Origin: Candidatus Nealsonbacteria bacterium RIFCSPHIGHO2_02_FULL_43_13
GTDB taxonomy: Bacteria > Patescibacteriota > Minisyncoccia > Minisyncoccales > MHMH01
Assembly (NCBI GenBank): GCA_001819295.1
Contig: MHMD01000016.1
Coordinates: 1-7,017, forward strand
Direction: 5' to 3'
Length of the DNA: 7,017 nt
Shown one piece after another: positions 1-4,566 of the stretch. Under the pieces are notes generated by a model. It was not told the origin of the DNA and did no database searches. It saw only the letters and a program-made list of their open reading frames with translations. Position 1 is the first letter of the stretch. Each line of letters begins with the position of its first letter. The translations under genes and the position numbers were made by a program.

Positions 1-1728
1 TTTTTGGATTTCTTTCATGTCCCGGCAGTCGGCCTTATGAACGGTTGCTCCTCGGTCTTTGGTGATGTAGGCCTTGATTTTTTCTGCCGGTTTGGGAAGA
101 CAGCATTTAGCCAAATGTATCTGGATGCCTGTTTGCCCGGCTAAAGAAACAACCATTTCAATTTTCGGCGTTTTCTTTTTCGGTGACCCCAACTTGGCGC
201 GGCGCAGTTTAGGAAAACGAATAATTTCTGCTGTTTTTTTGAGGAAATTTTTTAAACCTTCGGCCGGCGAGTCCTGTTTTAAAAAACTTTTTATTCGGGA
301 ACGGGCCAGTCCGGTTTTGACGAATTTTAACCAATCTCGGGAAGGCTTTTGATTTTTATCAACCAGAATTTCCACCAGGTCGCCATTTTTTAAGGGCCGG
401 GAAATTTGGATCATTTTGCCGTTAACCTTAGCGGCTTTGCAGCGGTCGCCGATATTAGAATGAACCATATAAGCAAAGTCAATGGCGCAGGCTCCTTCGG
501 GGAGATCAATCACATCGCCCTTCGGGGTGAAGACAAAGATCCTGTTTTTAAAAAAATCAATTTTTAATCCTTCCAAAAAATCTTTAGACTCCGAAATTTT
601 GCTCTGCCAGTCCTTCAGCTGCTGCACCCAGGAAAATCTTTTACCCTGGCTTTTTAAGTTGATGCCTTCTTTCATGGCCCAATGAGCCGTAATGCCGTAT
701 TCGGCCTCTTCGTGCATTTCTTTTGTTTTGATTTGAATCTCGGTAATTTTGCCGCCAAGGCAAAGGCACGTTGTATGCAGGGCCCGGTAGCCGTTCGGTT
801 TCGGGAAGGCGATATAATCCTTGATGCGGCCGGGCAGCGGCTTCCAAAATTTATGGATGATGCCTAAAACTTCATAGCAAGTTTTAACGTCCTCGACAAT
901 TATTCTTAGAGCCACCAAATCGTAAACTCGGTCAAAACTCATTTCGTGCTGCAAAAGTTTTTGGTAAAGGGTCCAATAATGTTTCGGCCGATAATGAATG
1001 TCGATTATTTTTATCCGTTCCTTCTGGAATATTTTTATCAGGACTTTTTTGAACGATTCCAGATATTTTTTCCTCGTTTCGTATCTTTCTTCAACATTTT
1101 TTATCAGCCATTCGTATTCTTTGGGATAAAGATAAATAAAGGCCAGGTCTTGCAACCTGCTCCTCATATCTCCGATGCCCAGCCGATTGGCTAAGGGGGC
1201 GAAAATTTCCAGGGTTTCGAGCGCAATCCTTTTTTGTTTCTCGGGCTGGACGGAACTTAAGGTTTCCATATTATCTAATCTATCGGCTAATTTAATCAAA
1301 ACCACTCTTAAGTCTTCGGCCATGGCGAAAAACATTTTTCTTAAGTTTTCAGCCCGCAGGTCAATGGGGTTTTTAATTCTCATTTCTATCGGTTCGACCT
1401 GGAGCCCCTCTTTAGGATAACGGAGTTTGCCTAATTTGCTGACACCATTAACCAAAAAAGCGATTTCCTGGCCGAATTCTTTTTCGATATCTTCTAAGGT
1501 TTTTTTGGTATCGTCGGCGACATCGTGTAAAAAGCCGGCCGCCACCGTTTTAGGGTCAAGTTTCATTTCGCTCAAAATTTGAGCGACCCTGAGCGGGTGA
1601 GAGATATAATCTTCGCCCGAGGCTCTTTTTTGCTCTTGATGAGCGTTTTTTGCAAACTCAAAAGCGCTTTTGATAAGCTTAAGATTGGAGGTATTTTTAA
1701 GGATTTGCTGGAACTGCTGGTTTGGCAT
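1..1728 (-). CDS. rel: Bifunctional (p)ppGpp synthetase/hydrolase, RelA/SpoT family, 3' end cut by window edge
   Basis: The 576 codons seen encode a long RSH protein that makes and probably degrades the alarmone (p)ppGpp in the cytoplasm. Domain order: HD hydrolase (about 20-190; H44, H68-D69, D149 in LADR), synthetase (about 240-355; YDLVALRI, RIKDYIAFPK at 301-310, NGYRALHT at 312-319, EIQIKTKEMH), TGS (about 396-460; VFTPKGDVIDLP) and the start of the zinc-finger/RIS domain (KCCLPKP from 541, HKADC to 568). The RxKD motif (R301, K303, D304) is the form found in bifunctional Rel/SpoT rather than RelA-only synthetases. Oddities: the hydrolase motif reads HDVADDT instead of HDxxEDT, and only about 80 residues separate PSRDWL (462) from KCC, shorter than in typical Rel. 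The C-terminal ACT domain, if present, lies outside the window. The ATG at 1728 is chosen because it places the first HD histidine at 44, close to relatives; no good Shine-Dalgarno is visible. The gene follows topA with a 32-nt overlap. Confidence 0.95.
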   Translation of the reverse strand, partial: MPNQQFQQILKNTSNLKLIKSAFEFAKNAHQEQKRASGEDYISHPLRVAQILSEMKLDPKTVAAGFLHDVADDTKKTLEDIEKEFGQEIAFLVNGVSKLGKLRYPKEGLQVEPIEMRIKNPIDLRAENLRKMFFAMAEDLRVVLIKLADRLDNMETLSSVQPEKQKRIALETLEIFAPLANRLGIGDMRSRLQDLAFIYLYPKEYEWLIKNVEERYETRKKYLESFKKVLIKIFQKERIKIIDIHYRPKHYWTLYQKLLQHEMSFDRVYDLVALRIIVEDVKTCYEVLGIIHKFWKPLPGRIKDYIAFPKPNGYRALHTTCLCLGGKITEIQIKTKEMHEEAEYGITAHWAMKEGINLKSQGKRFSWVQQLKDWQSKISESKDFLEGLKIDFFKNRIFVFTPKGDVIDLPEGACAIDFAYMVHSNIGDRCKAAKVNGKMIQISRPLKNGDLVEILVDKNQKPSRDWLKFVKTGLARSRIKSFLKQDSPAEGLKNFLKKTAEIIRFPKLRRAKLGSPKKKTPKIEMVVSLAGQTGIQIHLAKCCLPKPAEKIKAYITKDRGATVHKADCRDMKEIQK

Positions 1729-3754
1729 AATCGCATTCTTTATTCGAACATTTCGCCTTTTTATATTTTTCAACCAACAAAGAGTCGCATTTGGGGCATT
1801 TTTCGTTGAAAGGCTTGTCCCATAAGGCGAAATCGCACTTTGGAAAGCGGTTGCAGCCGTAAAATATTTTATTGGTTTTCGTTCTTTTAGCGACGACGTT
1901 GCCCTCCAGACACTTCGGGCATTTAATCCCTAAATTATTCTGGGGCAAAGATTCGGTATATTTACATTCCGGGAATTTGGAACAGGCATAAAACTTGCCG
2001 AACTTGCCCAGTCTGACCAAAAGCGGGCTTTGGCATTTGGGGCAAAGCTTTTTAGGATTTTGTTCAGTAAATTCTTTTTTTGAAACATCCTGATATTTTT
2101 GTTCCAAGTTTTTACTGAAAGGGCCGTAAAAGTCCTCGAGCACCTGTTTCCATTTTCTTTCGCCTCGAGAAACGTTATCAAGATTTTCTTCCATATTAGC
2201 AGTAAAATTAAGATCAACGATTTCGGGAAAATGTTCGGTTAAAATGTCGTTGACGACAAACCCAATTTCGGTCGGTTGGAAAAACTTTTTTTCATTTTTT
2301 TCAATATAATTTCTTCCTTGGATAGTGGAAATAATCGGAGCGTAGGTTGATGGCCGCCCGATACCGGCTTTTTCCAGGGCCTTAATCAGGGTAGCTTCGG
2401 TATAGCGGCTAAGAGGTTGCGTGAAATGCTGAACCTTGTTTAGCTTTGAGAGTTCCAAGATTTCGGTTTTTTCCAACGGCGGCAGTTCAGCCTCTTCATA
2501 TTTTATCGGATAGACCTTCAAGAAACCGTCAAACTTCAGGGTTTGGCCGTTGGCCCGAAAAATGCAATTTTTTGCTTCAATGTCGGCGACGGTAGTTAAG
2601 AACATCGCTTCTTTCATTTGGCTCGCCATAAACCTGCGCCAGATTAAATCATAGAGCTTATATTGTCTTTCGTCCAATTTAGTCTGGTCGGGCGTTATTT
2701 CGGGGTAAGTGGGTCTGATAGCCTCGTGGGCTTCCTGGGCTCCTTTAGCTTTAGTTTTAAATTTCCGGAAGTGATAATAATTTGAGCCGTAGTTGTTGGT
2801 AATAAATTTTTTAGCGATGCCCAGGGACATTGCCGAAAGATTCAAAGAGTCGGTTCGGTGGTAAGTGATCTTTCCTGTCTCATAAAGCCGTTGAGCGATA
2901 CTCATGGTAAATTTGGCCGGGAATTTAAATCTTCTCCACGCTTCTTGCTGCAGGGTGCTGGTGGTAAAGGGCGCTAAAGGATTTTTATTCACTTCTTTTT
3001 TCTCAACTTCTAATACTTGGTATTCGGCCCCTGCCAGGTCCTTAACGATTTTTTCCGCTTCTTTTTCGTTTTTTATTTCCAGCTTATCTAGGGCTTTGTC
3101 ATCTTTTTTTATCAAACTTGCTTCAAATGAAGGAGGCCCGGCCTCCTTCATTTTTTTAAGAGTAGCTATGATCGTCCAGTATTCTTGCGTTTTGAATTTC
3201 TCGATTTCTCTTTCGCGTTCAACTATAAGTTTTACGGCAACTGATTGGACCCGGCCGGCTGAAAGGCCTCTCGCGATTTTTTTCCATAAAAATGGCGACA
3301 GTTTATAACCGACGATTCTGTCCAAAACCCTTCTTGCCTGCTGAGCATTAACCTGATTGATGTCTATTTCTCGAGGATTTTTGAGCGCCTCTAAAATAGC
3401 CTCTTTGGTAATTTCATGAAAAACAATTCTTTCATAAGGTTCTTTCTTCCCGCCAAGCTTTAAGGCCTCCACTAAATGCCAGGCGATGGCTTCTCCTTCT
3501 CTGTCCTCATCGGTAGCCAGAATAGTCGATTTGGTTTCCTTGACCGCGTCTTTAAGCAGTTTTATGGTTTTTCTGGCTTTGGTCGGGATGACGTATCTGG
3601 GTTCAAAATTATTTTCCAGGTCAACGCCAAGTTCGCCTTTGGGCAAGTCTCTGACGTGCCCAAAGGAAGCAAGAACTTTATAGTTTTTTCCCAAAAAGTC
3701 CTGCAAAGTTTTTGATTTAGTCGGCGATTCGACAATAATAAGCTTGCTTGGCAT
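1697..3754 (-). CDS. topA: DNA topoisomerase I (type IA) with three C-terminal zinc ribbons
   Basis: A 685-residue type IA topoisomerase that relaxes negatively supercoiled DNA by single-strand cleavage and passage. The Toprim domain opens with KLIIVESPTKSKT (E9) and has the acidic motif TDEDREGE (81-88, metal-binding D82/D84/E86). The active-site tyrosine is Y298 in GKITYHRTDS; other family signatures are SAGRVQSVAVKLIVERE, APFTTSTLQQEA, EAHEAIRPT and GIGRPSTYAPIISTIQ. Three C4 zinc ribbons follow (C571/C574/C591/C597; C612/C615/C634/C640; C653/C656/C669/C674), the usual DNA-binding tail. The open frame extends upstream to 3997, but the ATG at 3754 is chosen because the conserved MPSKLIIVESP begins there and the extra 81 residues look like non-coding hydrophobic sequence. 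The Shine-Dalgarno is weak (AAGAAAAT). A 29-nt palindrome lies in frame at residues 201-210, in a variable loop between WTIIATL and FEASLIKK. Probably the first gene of a topA-rel operon. Confidence 0.97.
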   Translation of the reverse strand: MPSKLIIVESPTKSKTLQDFLGKNYKVLASFGHVRDLPKGELGVDLENNFEPRYVIPTKARKTIKLLKDAVKETKSTILATDEDREGEAIAWHLVEALKLGGKKEPYERIVFHEITKEAILEALKNPREIDINQVNAQQARRVLDRIVGYKLSPFLWKKIARGLSAGRVQSVAVKLIVEREREIEKFKTQEYWTIIATLKKMKEAGPPSFEASLIKKDDKALDKLEIKNEKEAEKIVKDLAGAEYQVLEVEKKEVNKNPLAPFTTSTLQQEAWRRFKFPAKFTMSIAQRLYETGKITYHRTDSLNLSAMSLGIAKKFITNNYGSNYYHFRKFKTKAKGAQEAHEAIRPTYPEITPDQTKLDERQYKLYDLIWRRFMASQMKEAMFLTTVADIEAKNCIFRANGQTLKFDGFLKVYPIKYEEAELPPLEKTEILELSKLNKVQHFTQPLSRYTEATLIKALEKAGIGRPSTYAPIISTIQGRNYIEKNEKKFFQPTEIGFVVNDILTEHFPEIVDLNFTANMEENLDNVSRGERKWKQVLEDFYGPFSKNLEQKYQDVSKKEFTEQNPKKLCPKCQSPLLVRLGKFGKFYACSKFPECKYTESLPQNNLGIKCPKCLEGNVVAKRTKTNKIFYGCNRFPKCDFALWDKPFNEKCPKCDSLLVEKYKKAKCSNKECDYAKPAVPANP
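3125..3153. repeat. 29-nt perfect palindrome inside topA with a GGAGGCCCGGCCTCC core
   Basis: Fourteen bases pair perfectly around a single central base (3139). The core at 3132-3146, GGAGGCCCGGCCTCC, matches the consensus GGAGGYCSGRCCTCC also seen twice inside mfd (5998-6030). On the topA strand it encodes part of KMKEAGPPSF (residues 201-210), in a loop between two predicted strands whose length varies in the family. The sequence shows the symmetry directly; membership of one repeat family with the mfd copies is inference from the shared core. Confidence 0.7.
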
Positions 3755-3796
3755 ATATTTTCTTAACGTAACACCAATTTTAAAAATTGACAAAAC

Positions 3797-3825
3797 TTGA
3801 CTAGATAGGCCAGATATTCTATTCT
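3797..3825 (+). promoter_or_regulatory. Likely sigma70-type promoter for the two-gene plus-strand unit
   Basis: TTGACT at 3797-3802 and TATTCT at 3820-3825 are separated by 17 bp, matching five and four of six consensus bases. The expected transcription start is near 3832, giving a leader of about 37 nt that includes the strong Shine-Dalgarno before 3869. A second TTGACA lies ten bases upstream (3787-3792) but has no well-placed -10. Confidence 0.55.
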
Positions 3826-3845
3826 TATGGATTAGAGATTGTACA
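3816..3845 (-). promoter_or_regulatory. Possible promoter for topA (and rel)
   Basis: On the minus strand TGTACA (3840-3845) and TAGAAT (3816-3821) are 18 bp apart, matching four and five of six consensus bases. This would start transcription near 3809 and give topA a leader of about 55 nt. Its -10 overlaps the -10 of the divergent plus-strand promoter by two bases. The -35 match is mediocre, so the call is tentative. Confidence 0.3.
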
Positions 3846-3854
3846 TTGAAAACT

Positions 3855-3861
3855 GGAGGAG
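3855..3861 (+). promoter_or_regulatory. Ribosome binding site deciding the start at 3869
   Basis: GGAGGAG sits seven bases before the ATG at 3869. It argues against the in-frame TTG at 3839, which has no Shine-Dalgarno and lies only a few bases after the predicted transcription start. Confidence 0.8.
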
Positions 3862-3868
3862 AAGAAAA

Positions 3869-4033
3869 ATGACTAAAAGCGCTAAAGAGAGGATGCTGGA
3901 AGAAGATAGGGAAAGAGCTAGGGCCCTGTGGGTAAATATGTTGCTGGCTACCGGTATGACCAAGGAAGAAGCAGAACGAGATTTCGAGAAGAAACATCCT
4001 TTACCTAAAAAACTGAAAAAGGAGGAAAGATGA
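3869..4033 (+). CDS. Small charged protein of unknown function (54 aa)
   Basis: A 54-residue protein that I do not recognise. It is highly charged and predicted to be mostly helical: an acidic/basic first half (SAKERMLEEDRERARALW), a short hydrophobic stretch (VNMLLATG), then MTKEEAERDFEKKH and a lysine-rich tail (LPKKLKKEER). There is no signal peptide, membrane segment or cysteine. The segment TGMTKEEAERDFEK resembles a short helix-turn-helix-like or protein-contact helix, but no family can be named. The start is set by GGAGGAG seven bases upstream. Its TGA stop overlaps the ATG of the next gene (ATGA), so the two are very likely translationally coupled and may function together. It is the first gene of its transcript, behind a plausible promoter at 3797-3825. 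It is judged real from the strong Shine-Dalgarno, promoter and coupled downstream gene. Confidence 0.75.
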   Translation: MTKSAKERMLEEDRERARALWVNMLLATGMTKEEAERDFEKKHPLPKKLKKEER

Positions 4034-4524
4034 ATAGTCAAGAAAAAATAGCCAGATTACTTCAGCTTCTGATGAATAAATCGATTTTGGAACCTCAAAC
4101 CAGGAAAGAGATGGAAGAGATTTTGGGAGAATTAGGGCAGATATCGTCTATCAGCGAGCTTATTTGCGATTTAGTTCACAAGGCACCGTATCTTTCCGAA
4201 GAACAAGCAGATGCCCTTGAAACAGATCTCGACGAAATCTTTTCAAAACTCAATGTGGAAGACAGCAAATCTTTAGGCGAAAAAATCAAGGCGCTAAAAG
4301 AAGAAATAATACAAGGAAAGTTCACCTTTGAGTTGAAGAGCATACCATCGGACGCATCAAAGACTGTAATGCCCTCCCAAGAAGAGACAGAAGATTTAAT
4401 CAAACGAGTGATTGATGATATTTTCGGGACACTAATTAACAACCTTCCCCCAGACGATAAACTGCGCGAAAGGATAAAAATAGACAACACAATAGAACGC
4501 GCAGTTAATAGTTTCTTGAAATAA
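4030..4524 (+). CDS. Hypothetical acidic, mainly helical protein (164 aa)
   Basis: A 164-residue cytoplasmic-looking protein with no family that I recognise. It is rich in Glu, Lys, Leu and Ile with a heptad-like pattern. The N-terminal helical part (about 1-100) includes IARLLQLLMNKSILEPQT, LSEEQADALETDLDEIFSKL and SLGEKIKALKEEI. A more polar linker follows (about 105-120, SIPSDASKTVMPSQEETE), then a C-terminal helical part (IKRVIDDIFGTLINNLPPDDKLRERI). There is no signal peptide, membrane helix, cysteine cluster or nucleotide-binding motif. It overlaps the preceding 54-aa gene by four bases and has its own strong Shine-Dalgarno (AGGAGG, 4020-4025), so the two form one unit ending at the palindromic terminator at 4538-4566. 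The pairing of a tiny charged protein with a larger helical one could suit a small complex or a toxin-antitoxin-like pair, but no toxin fold is visible. Confidence 0.8.
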   Translation: MNSQEKIARLLQLLMNKSILEPQTRKEMEEILGELGQISSISELICDLVHKAPYLSEEQADALETDLDEIFSKLNVEDSKSLGEKIKALKEEIIQGKFTFELKSIPSDASKTVMPSQEETEDLIKRVIDDIFGTLINNLPPDDKLRERIKIDNTIERAVNSFLK

Positions 4525-4537
4525 AGAAGTTTTGACT

Positions 4538-4566
4538 AAAAGAGCTAACAATTGTTAGCTCTTTTT
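4538..4566. terminator. Bidirectional rho-independent terminator between convergent genes
   Basis: A perfect 28-bp palindrome (4538-4565, AAAAGAGCTAAC and its complement around AATT) is followed by a T run on the plus strand. By symmetry it has a matching run on the minus strand. It lies 13 bases after the stop of the 164-aa gene and can end that transcript. On the minus strand it contains the TAA of mfd (4555-4557), so it can also terminate mfd mRNA. The stem is modest in GC (GAGC plus AT pairs). Confidence 0.85.

Noticed and set aside
946..1420. Plus-strand open frames opposite rel
   Set aside because: They mirror conserved HD and synthetase coding sequence and show Phe/Ser-rich composition typical of antisense frames.
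1569..1585. 17-nt palindrome CGCTCAAAATTTGAGCG inside rel
   Set aside because: It is short, encodes ordinary conserved HD-domain residues, and has no relation to the GGAGG palindromes; likely chance.
2904..3308. Plus-strand open frame of 134 codons opposite topA
   Set aside because: It lies wholly opposite conserved topA motifs, has low-complexity Ser/Phe-rich content, and shows no promoter or ribosome site; it is a shadow frame.
3839..3868. TTG start ten codons upstream for the 54-aa protein
   Set aside because: It has no Shine-Dalgarno, lies almost at the predicted transcription start, and its extra codons cover the GGAGGAG of the ATG start.
3755..3997. Upstream extension of the topA frame by 81 residues
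   Set aside because: The extension reads like translated non-coding DNA, overlaps the divergent gene and both promoters, and precedes the universally conserved N-terminus MPSKLIIVESP.
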